A stretch of DNA of 48,720 bases, from NCBI GenBank assembly GCA_016182965.1, contig JACPFM010000137.1:1-48720 (forward strand). The letters are read 5' to 3'. The notes beneath the pieces are model-generated. The model worked only from the letters and a program-made list of their open reading frames with translations. It made no database searches and was not told the DNA's origin. Origin of the DNA: Deltaproteobacteria bacterium. Lineage in GTDB: Bacteria; Myxococcota_A; Polyangia; Polyangiales; JADJMO01. The stretch's first letter is position 1. Each line of letters begins with the position of its first letter. The translations under genes were made by a program, and so were the position numbers. Shown here piece by piece: positions 18,152-26,648 of this stretch.

Positions 18152-18619
18152 TCAGCCGACTTCGGGCCGCTGGAGCGCCTCGACGACCTCGGGCGGCATC
18201 CGGCGGGGCGTGCGCTGGCCGTCGACGCACGCGAGCGTCGTGTACGCCTCGGCGAGGACGGTCGTGCCGCGCATCACGCGGTAGTCGAAGCGGAGCGACA
18301 CGCGCGTGAGCTCGCCCACCCAGGTCTCGATCTCCAGCAGATCGGGGAACACCGCGGCCGTGCGGTAGCGGACGCGCGCGTCGACGACCGGCAGGTGGAT
18401 GTCGCGAGCCGCCCAGTCGGCGTAGCTCACACCGCGCCGCATGAGGAACTCGACCCGAGCCTGCTCGACGTAGAGCAGATAGCTCGCGTGGTGGACGATC
18501 CCCATCTGATCGGTCTCGCCGAAGCGCACGCGCATCGGGATGCGACTGGTCGTGGCGCCCTCGGGCGGTCCTGCGGCAGCGGCGAGCGGGGGGATGAGCA
18601 AGGCCGCGGCGAGTAGCAC
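18152..18619 (-). CDS. Hotdog-fold acyl-CoA thioesterase (YbgC/4HBT family)
   Basis: The conserved core MRVRFGETDQMGIVHHASYLLYVEQARVEFL carries the family Asp and the D-x-M-G-x-V-H-H-A-S-Y active-site motif. It probably hydrolyses acyl- or hydroxybenzoyl-CoA esters in the cytoplasm. The length from the GTG at 18619 is 155 residues, with a hydrophobic Ala/Leu N-terminus that family members do not have. The ATG at 18535 gives a 127-residue protein starting right at the core, but neither start has a good ribosome site. The start is therefore uncertain and the N-terminal extension may be spurious. Confidence 0.8.
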   Translation of the reverse strand: MLLAAALLIPPLAAAAGPPEGATTSRIPMRVRFGETDQMGIVHHASYLLYVEQARVEFLMRRGVSYADWAARDIHLPVVDARVRYRTAAVFPDLLEIETWVGELTRVSLRFDYRVMRGTTVLAEAYTTLACVDGQRTPRRMPPEVVEALQRPEVG

Positions 18620-18784
18620 AACGCGCCCCGGTCCTCATCCGGCGCGAGGGTTGCGCCCGAGGCGCATCCAGTAGTCGGCGCCACCAGTCGCCCGGCGGAC
18701 GCCCGACACGACGAAGCGCTGGACGGAGCCCCCCGACCAGCGCTTCGAATCGTCCTCGCCCGTTCGAGGACCCACCCGATCGAA

Positions 18785-19453
18785 TCAGGCGGCGACTTCC
18801 TCGCCGGCGGCCGCGAGATCGGTCTCGCGAACCGGCGCGCCGAGATCGGCGAGCATCCGGCGCAGCGAGGCGCGCGCGCGGTGCAGGCGCGAGCGCACCG
18901 CGCTCTCCGTCGTGCCGAGGTTATCGGCGACGCCCTGCAGCGGCTTGCCCTCGATGTAGTGCTCGATGACGACCTCGCGGTACCCCTGGGGCAGCTCGGC
19001 GAGCGCGCGCTCGAGGCGGACGTTGAGCTGGTGCGCCTCCATGCGGCGATCGGCGCGCTCGGCCCACTCGCCGCCGGCAGGGCTCAGCGGGATGCCGTTC
19101 TCCTCCGGGTTCGCGTCATCCAGGCTCGTGGCGCGACGACGACGTTCGCTGCGCATCTTCATGAGGGCAGCGTTCGCGGTGACCCGGTAGAGCCAGGTGC
19201 TGAACTGCGCGTCGCCACGGAACGTGTGGAGCTTGCGAACGACCTGGAGCATCGCCTCCTGCATCAGATCCTTGCGGTCGGCGTCGTCGACGGGGTAGCG
19301 CTGGAGATGACGCATCACGACCGGGCGGTAGCGCTGGAGCAACGTCGACAGCGCGTCCTTCTCACCCGCCATCGCTCGCTGGACGAGCTCTCGATCGGTA
19401 AGCGCGGACAACGGCTGGCTGGTCTGGTCCGTCGACACCTGAGTCGCCTCCAT
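18785..19453 (-). CDS. RNA polymerase sigma factor, ECF-like sigma-70
   Basis: This 222-residue protein has region 2 (LLQRYRPVVMRHLQRYP, DLMQEAMLQVVRKLHTFRGDAQFSTWLYRV) and region 4 (ALAELPQGYREVVIEHYIEGKPLQGVADNLGTTESAVRSRLHRAR). Nothing between them resembles region 3, as expected for group IV factors. AGGAG lies 9 bases before the ATG at 19453. No anti-sigma factor gene is adjacent. Downstream on the same strand, after 165 bases, is the thioesterase gene. The target regulon cannot be read from the sequence. Confidence 0.88.
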   Translation of the reverse strand: MEATQVSTDQTSQPLSALTDRELVQRAMAGEKDALSTLLQRYRPVVMRHLQRYPVDDADRKDLMQEAMLQVVRKLHTFRGDAQFSTWLYRVTANAALMKMRSERRRRATSLDDANPEENGIPLSPAGGEWAERADRRMEAHQLNVRLERALAELPQGYREVVIEHYIEGKPLQGVADNLGTTESAVRSRLHRARASLRRMLADLGAPVRETDLAAAGEEVAA

Positions 19454-19944
19454 CGGGGACACTCCTCGCTTGCGCCTTTGGGCGGCGTTCCGGTCCTGCA
19501 TGAGCACGGCTTCCCAGCTCGTCGGGGACAGCGCGGCTCGGTGGGGCGTTCTGCACGTCCTCTGCCAGCCATGGCGGGCCCCGTGGTGCTCTCCGGACGC
19601 ACAGTCGCAGGTGCTCTCGCCGGGTTTCCTCGGGCTGTTGCCGGTGGCGGCGAAGGGTTGCGCCTGCTCCTGTCCCCGGAGCGCACACACCTCGTCTCAG
19701 GCTCATGCGTGCTCGTGAAGTGCATGGGGTGCATGGCGCGGCCTGGGGGTGCTCGTGGCGTGTACCGGCGCGTTTTCAGCCGAGTCCGGAGTGGCCGCCC
19801 GGAGCGCTTGCCTGGAGGACGGAAGCGTCGGAAACTCGACGATCCGCCCGTCGATCCTCCCTTGGTTCGGTCGCGGTCCTTCATCTGTCGAGTGCAGCCG
19901 CGTCGAGCCGCGCGGGTGCCGGGAAGATCGGGCGACGAGGTTCG
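19454..19944. other. 491-bp divergent intergenic region
   Basis: This region separates the sigma factor gene (minus) from purE (plus). I see no gene, tRNA or riboswitch. A short direct repeat tgcatgg occurs at 19721 and 19730. Promoters for both directions must be here, but no clear -35/-10 pair stands out. Confidence 0.5.
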
Positions 19945-20451
19945 ATGAGTCGACGAGTGTTGATCGTGATGGCGAGCGACAGTGACCTCGAGGCGATGAC
20001 GCCAGCGGTCCGGCTCCTCAAAGAGCTGCGCATCGAGCACGACGTCCGCGTCGCCTCCGCCTATCGCACGCCCGATCGGGCGATCGCGCTCGCTCGCGGC
20101 GCACGTCAGGACGGCTTCGGCGTGATCATCGCCGCGTCCGGCGGCGCGGCGCACCTCGCGGGCGTGCTCGCCGCGCAGACGACGCTCCCGGTGGTGGCGG
20201 TGCCGATGGCCACCGGCGCGCTCGCAGGATTCGAAGCTCTCTTGAGCGCCGCCCAGATGCCCTCGGGCGTCCCGGTGGCATCGGTCGGAGTGGGGGCCGC
20301 GCGCAACGCGGCGTTGTTCGCCGCGCAGATCCTCGGCGCGGCCGACGAGAACATCGCCGCGGCGCTCGACGCCCTGCGCGCGAAACAGGAGGCCGCGGTG
20401 CTCGAAGCCGACGCGCGCGTGAAGACCAAGCTCGAGGCGGTGCGATCGTGA
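19945..20451 (+). CDS. purE: N5-carboxyaminoimidazole ribonucleotide mutase
   Basis: This 168-residue class I PurE moves the carboxyl of N5-CAIR to C4 in purine synthesis. Motifs seen are VLIVMASDSDLEAM (the usual GS-x-SD reads ASDSD), VASAYRTPDRAI (usually SAHRTP) and IIAASGGAAHLAGVLAAQTTLPVVAVP. The His of SAHRTP is Tyr and the usual AGGAAHL reads SGGAAHL, so it is a divergent family member. GAGG lies 5 bases before the ATG. The stop overlaps the GTG start of tsaC (GTGA), so the pair is translationally coupled. purK is not adjacent. Confidence 0.85.
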   Translation: MSRRVLIVMASDSDLEAMTPAVRLLKELRIEHDVRVASAYRTPDRAIALARGARQDGFGVIIAASGGAAHLAGVLAAQTTLPVVAVPMATGALAGFEALLSAAQMPSGVPVASVGVGAARNAALFAAQILGAADENIAAALDALRAKQEAAVLEADARVKTKLEAVRS

Positions 20452-21062
20452 ACGCGACCAACGACCTTCAACGAGCGGTCGAGCACCTTCAGAGCGGCGG
20501 CGTCGTCGCCGTCGCGACCGAGACCTACTACACGCTCTGCGCCGACGCGCGACGGCCCTCCGCCGTCGAGGCGGTGTTCGCGCTGAAGGAGCGCGAGGAG
20601 ACGCGCGCGGCCGCCGTGCTGCTGCCCGCCATCGATCTGTGGGCGCCATTCGTCCGCGAGATCCCGCCGTTGGCGATGCGCCTGGCGACCCGCTTCTGGC
20701 CGGGGCCGCTCACGATCGCGCTGCCCGCGGCCGACGGCACGCATGCCTCCCTCAAGTGGCGCGGCAAGGTCGCCGTCCGCGTGCCCGGGCCGTCGCCGGC
20801 GCTCGAGCTCGCGCGCGCCTTCGGCGGCGCGCTGACCGCGACGAGCGCGAACCCGAGCGGCGCGCCTTCGTCGCGCTCGCACGAAGACGTGCGGGGCTAC
20901 TTCACCGGCCGCCCCGGGCTGCTGATTCTCGAGGGACAAGCCGAAGGCGGCATGCCGAGCACGGTCGTCGAGATCGAGGGCGCGACGTTGCGCATCGTGC
21001 GACCGGGAGCCGTCCCCCAGTCGGTCCTCGACGCCGCGGCCGAAGCCGAAGCCGCGGCCTGA
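20448..21062 (+). CDS. tsaC: L-threonylcarbamoyladenylate synthase (Sua5/YrdC/TsaC family)
   Basis: This 204-residue protein has the YrdC fold. LKEREETRAAAVLLP contains the nucleotide- and tRNA-binding Lys/Arg patch, RFWPGPLTIALPA is the family signature, and TSANPSGAPSS is the C-terminal conserved loop. It makes threonylcarbamoyl-AMP for the t6A37 modification of ANN-decoding tRNAs. The GTG start overlaps the purE stop. The hflX gene follows. The length is that of the short TsaC form without the Sua5 C-terminal domain. Confidence 0.88.
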   Translation: MNATNDLQRAVEHLQSGGVVAVATETYYTLCADARRPSAVEAVFALKEREETRAAAVLLPAIDLWAPFVREIPPLAMRLATRFWPGPLTIALPAADGTHASLKWRGKVAVRVPGPSPALELARAFGGALTATSANPSGAPSSRSHEDVRGYFTGRPGLLILEGQAEGGMPSTVVEIEGATLRIVRPGAVPQSVLDAAAEAEAAA

Positions 21063-21111
21063 GCGTCTGACCGCGATCACCTCGCGCCCGGCGCGGGCCT
21101 TGCTGGCTGCG

Positions 21112-21125
21112 TTGGGTCGACCCAA
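21112..21125. promoter_or_regulatory. Perfect 14-bp palindrome upstream of hflX
   Basis: TTGGGTCGACCCAA is a perfect palindrome in the tsaC-hflX gap, and the half-site tgggtcg recurs at 21128. It could be an operator or the stem of a weak terminator. No regulator is assigned. Confidence 0.35.
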
Positions 21126-21186
21126 AATGGGTCGTCGCTGCTCGGGGGGACTCCGGGCCACGGTCCCGATCGGCGTCCCGGTCGGC

Positions 21187-21202
21187 AAGGAGCACGCTCA
21201 TA
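21187..21202 (+). promoter_or_regulatory. Strong ribosome site preceding an ATA codon (hflX start)
   Basis: A perfect AAGGAG at 21187-21192 is followed by 7 bases and then ATA at 21200. This is exactly where the conserved HflX N-terminus begins. No ATG, GTG or TTG occurs in this frame anywhere from 21089 to 21199. Confidence 0.65.
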
Positions 21203-22993
21203 GAACTCTTCGGCAACACGACCGGCCTCTCTCCCTCTGCGACCCGCGTCCTCGAGCGCATCTATCGCCGCCGCGTCCCGATCTCGCAGATCACCACGCG
21301 CGAGCTGGCGCAGGCGCTGTGCGATGCGTCCCGGGAGACGGGCCGGCAGGTCGGCGCGCTGGTCCATCGCAGCGGCCAGGTCGAGCACGTCATCGTCGGC
21401 GACGCGGGGAGACTCTTCCTGCCCGACGTCGGGCGTCTGCGCGCCGCCGAGGGGCGCTTCCGCGGCTTGCGGCTGGTGCACACGCACCTGCGCAACGAGC
21501 CGCTGACGCGTGACGATCTCGTCGATCTCGTGCGGCTGCGGCTCGATCTCGTCGCGGCGATCCAGGTCGCGCCCGACGGCACGCCGGGCCTCGTCCGCTA
21601 CGCGTACAACGTGCCGCAGGCCGCGGCCGGCGCCGAGGGCGGAGAGAGCGCGCCCTACCGCGAGGCCGGTCCGGTGCGGCTCGAGCGCCTCGAGGTCGAC
21701 TTCGGCGCGCTCGTCGGCAGCCTCGAGGCCGAGTTCGCGCGTCAGTCGCGCGGCCGCGAGGTTCGCGCGAAGGACGGCCGCGCGATCCTCGTGCACGTCG
21801 GCGAGAAGTCCGCGTCCGCCAGGCGGCCCTCCGGCACGGTCCAGGCGCGGCCCGCCGGCCGGGACGGCGCGCTCACGAGCGTGCGCGAGCTGTCGGAGCT
21901 CGCCCGCACGGCCGGCGTCGACGTCGCCGACGTCATCGTGCAGCACCGCGACAAGATCGACCCGAAGTACGTCCTCGGCCGCGGCAAGCTCGACGACGTG
22001 GTCGTCCGCGCCATGCAGCTCGACGCCGAGACGCTCATCTTCGATCGCGAGCTGTCGCCGTCGCAGGCTTCCGCGATCGCGAGCGTCACCGATCTCAAGA
22101 TCATCGATCGCACGCAGCTGATCCTCGACATCTTCGCGCAGCGCGCGGAGTCACGCGACGGCAAGCTGCAGGTGGAGCTCGCGCAGCTCAAATACGCGCT
22201 GCCTCGCCTCAGCCAGAAGGACGACGCGCTCTCGCGCCTCACCGGCGGCATCGGCGGGCGCGGTCCGGGCGAGACGAAGCTCGAGGTCGGCAAGCGCCGC
22301 GCCCGCGAGCGGGTGCACCACCTCGAGCAGCAGATCAAGACGCTCGCCCGCCAGCGAGAGCAGCGCCGCGCGCGCCGCACGCGCGGCGACGTGCCGGTGG
22401 TGGCGATCGTCGGCTACACCAACGCCGGCAAGTCGACCCTCCTCAACACGATGGCCTCGCTCCCCGAGAGCGAGAAGGTGCTCGCCGAGGACAAGCTGTT
22501 CGCGACGCTCGACACGCGCTCGCGGCGCCTGCACCTCGGCGGCGACGGGACCCGTCCGGTGATCCTGGTCGACACCGTGGGGTTCATCCGCGACCTGCCC
22601 GAAGACCTCTTCGCCGCCTTCCGCGCCACCTTCGAAGAGGCGGCCGACGCCGATCTGATCCTGCACGTGGTCGACGCGTCCGATCCTGCGCGCAACGATC
22701 ACATCGCCACGACCGACGCGGTGCTCGAGGAGCTCGGGCTCGCCACGCGCCCGCGCCTGCTCGTCTACAACAAGGCGGACCTCCTGCCGAACGGCGACGC
22801 CGAGCGCCTCGCGCTGGGCAAGCGCGACACCTACGTCGTCTCCGCCGTGCGCAAGGCGTCGACCCGCAAGCTGGTCGAGGCGATCGCCTCGAGGCTCGAG
22901 CACGTCGAGGAGGACGCGCGCATCTCGGCGGCGCACGACGACTGGGTGATCGAAGGCGCGGTCATCGCGCCGTCGCGCGACGTCTACCACTGA
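21200..22993 (+). CDS. hflX: GTPase HflX, probable ATA start
   Basis: HflX is a ribosome-associated GTPase that splits stalled or hibernating ribosomes. The reading from 21200 (597 residues) has the long-form N-terminus ELFGNTTGLSPSATRVLE followed by RRRVP and IVGDAGRLFLPDVGRL. Next come the HflX domain (IDPKYVLGRGKLDDVV), the signature GGIGGRGPGETKLE and the G domain: G1 GYTNAGKS, G3 DTVGFI, G4 NKAD. The first standard start in frame is a TTG at 21467, which would delete 89 conserved residues and has no ribosome site. Initiation at ATA is therefore the better reading, unless the base is a sequencing error for ATG. It probably belongs to the purE-tsaC transcription unit. Confidence 0.9.
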   Translation: MELFGNTTGLSPSATRVLERIYRRRVPISQITTRELAQALCDASRETGRQVGALVHRSGQVEHVIVGDAGRLFLPDVGRLRAAEGRFRGLRLVHTHLRNEPLTRDDLVDLVRLRLDLVAAIQVAPDGTPGLVRYAYNVPQAAAGAEGGESAPYREAGPVRLERLEVDFGALVGSLEAEFARQSRGREVRAKDGRAILVHVGEKSASARRPSGTVQARPAGRDGALTSVRELSELARTAGVDVADVIVQHRDKIDPKYVLGRGKLDDVVVRAMQLDAETLIFDRELSPSQASAIASVTDLKIIDRTQLILDIFAQRAESRDGKLQVELAQLKYALPRLSQKDDALSRLTGGIGGRGPGETKLEVGKRRARERVHHLEQQIKTLARQREQRRARRTRGDVPVVAIVGYTNAGKSTLLNTMASLPESEKVLAEDKLFATLDTRSRRLHLGGDGTRPVILVDTVGFIRDLPEDLFAAFRATFEEAADADLILHVVDASDPARNDHIATTDAVLEELGLATRPRLLVYNKADLLPNGDAERLALGKRDTYVVSAVRKASTRKLVEAIASRLEHVEEDARISAAHDDWVIEGAVIAPSRDVYH

Positions 22994-23004
22994 AGAGCCT
23001 CGAG

Positions 23005-23031
23005 GAATCCCCCCGGGACCCGGGGGAATTC
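23005..23031 (+). terminator. Probable terminator after hflX
   Basis: gaatccccccggg (23005-23017) pairs with cccgggggaattc (23019-23031) with one mismatch. It lies 11 bases after the hflX stop and is followed by a short T-containing tract. Confidence 0.6.
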
Positions 23032-23105
23032 TTCGATTTCACGAATAACCTGCGCTGGCTGCGGCCACCCGGCGGAACCATACTCGAAGCGTTCCGCAGA
23101 GCGGC

Positions 23106-24857
23106 ATGGCCAGCCTGGTTCCGACCTTCGTTCCATTCGGTTGCGCCGACGATGGCGAGGCAGCCGCGAGCGATCACGCCGAGGTGGTCACGACGGTGGT
23201 CGAGGCGACGGGGCTCCCCCGCGCCGCCGCCGAGAGCGCGCTCGCCGGGTTCGAGCTCACCGTCGATCCGCTCATCCTCGTCGATTCGCGCCGGCGCATC
23301 CTCTACACCAACAGCGGTACGAGCGATCTCACCGGGTACACGCCGAAGGAGATCATCGGGCAGCAGTGCTCCGACGCGCTCGGCTTCGTGACCTGCCGCA
23401 ACGAGTGCAAGCTGTTCGACGACGGCGCGGTCTGCGGGCGGCGCTGCGAGCTACGGGGCAAGACGGGCCAACCGCTGCACGTGGTGAAGAACGCGCGCGT
23501 GCTGCTGCGCGACGACGGTCGCGTCGTCGGCGGGCTCGAGGTCCTCAAGGACGTCACCGATCTGCACCGCATCCAGCAGGCGCTCACGGACGAGGCGCGC
23601 CGGTTGGAGCAGGCCCGCGCGCTGCTCGAGGCGGTGACCCACACCTTCGACGACGCGCTCGTCGTGGTGGACGTCGAGGAGCGCGTCGTCGCGGCGTCCC
23701 CGCCGGCTTGCGAGGTGCTCGGCCTCCCCGCCGAGCGCGCGCTCGGTCGTCGCGTCGGGGAGCTGTTCGAGGGCGAGCTGATCGAGCGCGCCGTCGCGGA
23801 GGTGCTCGCCGGCAGCGGCGACCTCGACCTCCCCCAGCTGCGCGCGCGCGGCGACGGCGGCGCCGACGTCGCGCTGCACGTGTCGGCGCTCGCCGGCGCG
23901 CACGGCGTGCTCGGCGCCACGCTCACGCTCCACGCGTGCGGCTCGAACATGGAGATCCCCGAGCGCCACGGGATCGTCGGCCGCTCGAAGGCGATCCGGA
24001 AGCTGCTGCGGCTGGTGGTGCAGCTCGCCGACAGCGACGTCAACGTCCTCGTCACCGGCGAGACCGGCACCGGCAAGGAGGTCGTCGCGCGCGCGCTGCA
24101 CGTCGCCGGCGAGCGGCGCGACCGACCGTTCCACGCCGTCAACTGCGCCGCGCTCCCCGAACACCTCCTGGAGAGCGAGCTGTTCGGCCACGAGCGCGGG
24201 GCGTTCACCGGCGCGACGCACGCCAAGCCGGGCCGCCTCGAGCTGGCGGGCGACGGGACGCTCCTGCTCGACGAGGTCGGCTGCCTGCCGACGAGCCTGC
24301 AGCCGAAGCTCCTCCGCGTGCTCGAGCAACGGGAGTTCGAGCGCGTCGGCGGCACGCGGACGCAGCGGCTCCGCGCGCGGGTGATCGCCGCGACCAACGC
24401 CGATCTCACGGCGCTGGTGCGCAAGGGGCAGCTCCGATCGGACCTGTACTACCGGCTGAGCGTGGTGACCGTCGAGATACCGCCCCTCCGTCAGCGCTGC
24501 GACGACGTGCCGGTGCTCGCGCGTCACTTCCTGCGCGCAGGCGCGAGCGGCGCCGTCCTCACGACCAGCGCGGACCGCGCCCTCGTCGCTTACCCGTGGC
24601 CGGGGAACGTCCGGGAGCTGCGCAACGTCATCGATCGCGCGCGCGCCCTCGGCCGACGCGGCGTGATCGACGTGAAGGATCTGCCGCCGGAGGTCGCGCG
24701 CGCGCTGCGCGACACGGGGGCGGGCGAGAGCTGCGACAAGACGCGCATCGAGCGGGCGCTCGAAGAAGCGCACTTCCACCATGGGCGCGCCGCCGAGCTG
24801 CTCGGCATCAGCCGGACGACGCTCTGGCGGCGCATGCGAGACCACGGCCTGGTCTGA
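23106..24857 (+). CDS. Sigma54-dependent transcriptional activator with Cys-cluster PAS domain
   Basis: This 583-residue regulator has a first PAS domain (residues ~45-155), a second PAS (~165-285), a AAA+ domain and a Fis-type helix-turn-helix at the end (GRAAELLGISRTTLWRRM). The AAA+ part has Walker A GETGTGKE (~318) and the sigma54-contacting GAFTGA loop (~365), so it should activate RpoN promoters. The first PAS carries five Cys (88, 97, 101, 110, 114) in a C-x8-C-x3-C-x8-C-x3-C layout. Similar Cys-bearing PAS domains occur in sulfate- and metal-reducing bacteria, which suggests redox, metal or cofactor sensing. The next genes encode a rhodanese lipoprotein and a multihaem cytochrome, the most obvious candidate targets (inference). 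Confidence 0.9.
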   Translation: MASLVPTFVPFGCADDGEAAASDHAEVVTTVVEATGLPRAAAESALAGFELTVDPLILVDSRRRILYTNSGTSDLTGYTPKEIIGQQCSDALGFVTCRNECKLFDDGAVCGRRCELRGKTGQPLHVVKNARVLLRDDGRVVGGLEVLKDVTDLHRIQQALTDEARRLEQARALLEAVTHTFDDALVVVDVEERVVAASPPACEVLGLPAERALGRRVGELFEGELIERAVAEVLAGSGDLDLPQLRARGDGGADVALHVSALAGAHGVLGATLTLHACGSNMEIPERHGIVGRSKAIRKLLRLVVQLADSDVNVLVTGETGTGKEVVARALHVAGERRDRPFHAVNCAALPEHLLESELFGHERGAFTGATHAKPGRLELAGDGTLLLDEVGCLPTSLQPKLLRVLEQREFERVGGTRTQRLRARVIAATNADLTALVRKGQLRSDLYYRLSVVTVEIPPLRQRCDDVPVLARHFLRAGASGAVLTTSADRALVAYPWPGNVRELRNVIDRARALGRRGVIDVKDLPPEVARALRDTGAGESCDKTRIERALEEAHFHHGRAAELLGISRTTLWRRMRDHGLV

Positions 24858-24991
24858 CGCTGCTCCGGCGAGACGAGGCGTGTGCCTCGCCGACGGCCGA
24901 CGGTCGCCGATCGATCCGAGGGACGGGAGTCTCGGCGATCGTCGACCGTCGACCGTGGCGGCTCGTCCGCCGCCCTTTGCGACGAGTCAGG

Positions 24992-26524
24992 TCACGGCGC
25001 CGTGCCGGTCGTGAAGGCGAAGTCGTGCGAGTCGCTCGCGTCGTTGTACGGCGCCTGCGCGCGCACCGTCGCGTCCTGCGTCCAGCCGAGCATGCCGTAC
25101 TTGAGGTTGCGGACCTTGTGGTAGCCGAGCGTGCCGAGGACGGCGGTCGCGACGGCGCCGGTGTGTCCGGTGTAGCAGTAGACGACGATCTCGCGATCGG
25201 TCGGGATCATCTTGAGGTTCGCCTCGAGGGCGGTCTTGTCCCACGGGATGTTGATCGCGCCCGGGATGTGACCCTTGGCGTAGTCCTCCGGCTTGCGGAC
25301 GGAGATGATGAACGGATCGTTCGACGTGTTGCCGTCGTTCAGGTTGTCGAACAGCTCCTGGGCCGCGATGGTCGGCTTCATCGCCGCGTTGTTCAGGTAC
25401 GCGCGGGCGGCGAGCTTGACGACGTCGCGGCCGGTCTTCGCGTCGGCGAAGGCGAGCACCGGGAGCGTCTGCGTCGCCGGCGCGGTGCGCGCGGTCGTCT
25501 CGACGGTGAAATTCTTGGTCAGGTCGGGCGGCGTCGCGATGGTGCCGCGCACGGTGGCGTCGCGGGTCCACGACACGATGCCGAACTTCATGTTCTGGGT
25601 CGAGTACCCGAGCATGTTGAGCACGGCCGACGCGATGCCGCCGGTGTGACCGGTGTAGCAGTAGTCGACGAGCTTCACCTTGGTCGGATCACCGAGGAGC
25701 GCGAGCGTCGCGTCGTCGGCGACGGCCTTGTACCCCACGTTGATCGCGCCGGGGACGTGGCCCTTCGCGTAGTCGGCGGCGGCGCGCACGTCGAGGACCT
25801 TCGGGTCGTTCGAGGTGTCGCCGTCGTTCAGCTTGTCGTGCAGCGCGGTCGCGGAGGTGATCGGCGACACGGTGCCGACCGTCGCGAGCCACTTCCGCGC
25901 CTCTTCGCCGGCGGCGTGCGTCTGGCAATCGAGCGGGATCTCGGCGTTGGCGACGCCGCCGGCGGTGACGGTCACCTCGACCGACGCGGGGAGGTACGCG
26001 TTCGCCGTCGCGGTGAACGTGTACTTGCCGGGCGCGAGATCGCCGACCGACACGGTGCCGTCGGTGCCGGTCGTGGCGGGGGTCCCGCCCTCGCGCGCCA
26101 CCGTGGCGCCGGCGAGGCCGCCGGTGCCGCACAGGTCCTTGACCGTGAGCTTCGCGGCGCCCATCGGCACCGTCGAGGCCTCGAGCTGGAAATCGAGCGT
26201 GACCGACGCGCCGTCCGCGACGGTGATGCCCGTGCGCTCCTTGCTCACGTAGCCGTCGCGCGTGACGACGACCTTGTACGTGCCGGCGCTGAGATCGGAG
26301 AGCAGGTACTTGCCGGTCGGGTCGGACTTGACCGTCACCGTCGGCGGATCGGTGACGATGGAGGCGTTGTCGAGCGCGACGCCGGCGGTCGTCTTGACCG
26401 AGCCGGTGATGCTCCCCTTCTTCGCGGGGGTCTGCGTGTTGTCGTCACCGTCGTCGCCCGAGCAGGCGGGCGCGCAGACGACGGCGAGGGCGGCGGGGAG
26501 GATGGCCCAGAAACGGTGCTTCAT
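24992..26524 (-). CDS. Lipoprotein with two CarboxypepD-like domains and tandem rhodanese domains
   Basis: This 510-residue protein has a lipobox (VVCAPAC). Two carboxypeptidase-regulatory-like beta-sandwiches follow (GSITGSVKTTAGVALDNASI; second at ~130-200). Two complete rhodanese domains come next, both with the active-site loop CYTGHTG (Cys ~288 and ~449) and both preceded by D-x-R/S-V-R and YAKGH(V/I)PGAIN. Rhodaneses carry sulfur or selenium as a Cys persulfide, or act as redox adaptors. Retention of both Cys suggests two active sites. AGGAGA lies 7 bases before the ATG. It lies downstream of the multihaem cytochrome gene on the same strand. Geobacter ext clusters also combine rhodanese-like lipoproteins with multihaem cytochromes, which makes an electron-transfer or chalcogen role plausible. 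Confidence 0.88.
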   Translation of the reverse strand: MKHRFWAILPAALAVVCAPACSGDDGDDNTQTPAKKGSITGSVKTTAGVALDNASIVTDPPTVTVKSDPTGKYLLSDLSAGTYKVVVTRDGYVSKERTGITVADGASVTLDFQLEASTVPMGAAKLTVKDLCGTGGLAGATVAREGGTPATTGTDGTVSVGDLAPGKYTFTATANAYLPASVEVTVTAGGVANAEIPLDCQTHAAGEEARKWLATVGTVSPITSATALHDKLNDGDTSNDPKVLDVRAAADYAKGHVPGAINVGYKAVADDATLALLGDPTKVKLVDYCYTGHTGGIASAVLNMLGYSTQNMKFGIVSWTRDATVRGTIATPPDLTKNFTVETTARTAPATQTLPVLAFADAKTGRDVVKLAARAYLNNAAMKPTIAAQELFDNLNDGNTSNDPFIISVRKPEDYAKGHIPGAINIPWDKTALEANLKMIPTDREIVVYCYTGHTGAVATAVLGTLGYHKVRNLKYGMLGWTQDATVRAQAPYNDASDSHDFAFTTGTAP

Positions 26525-26648
26525 GATCGGTCTCCTGTTGGTCGCGGGCCATGAGGCACGCGCGCTTCGTCGGGATCTCGGCGCTCTTGGTCCCGCTCCT
26601 CGCATCGGGAGCGGGCTCGGGAGCGGGAGCGGGAGCGGGCTTCGCCCG

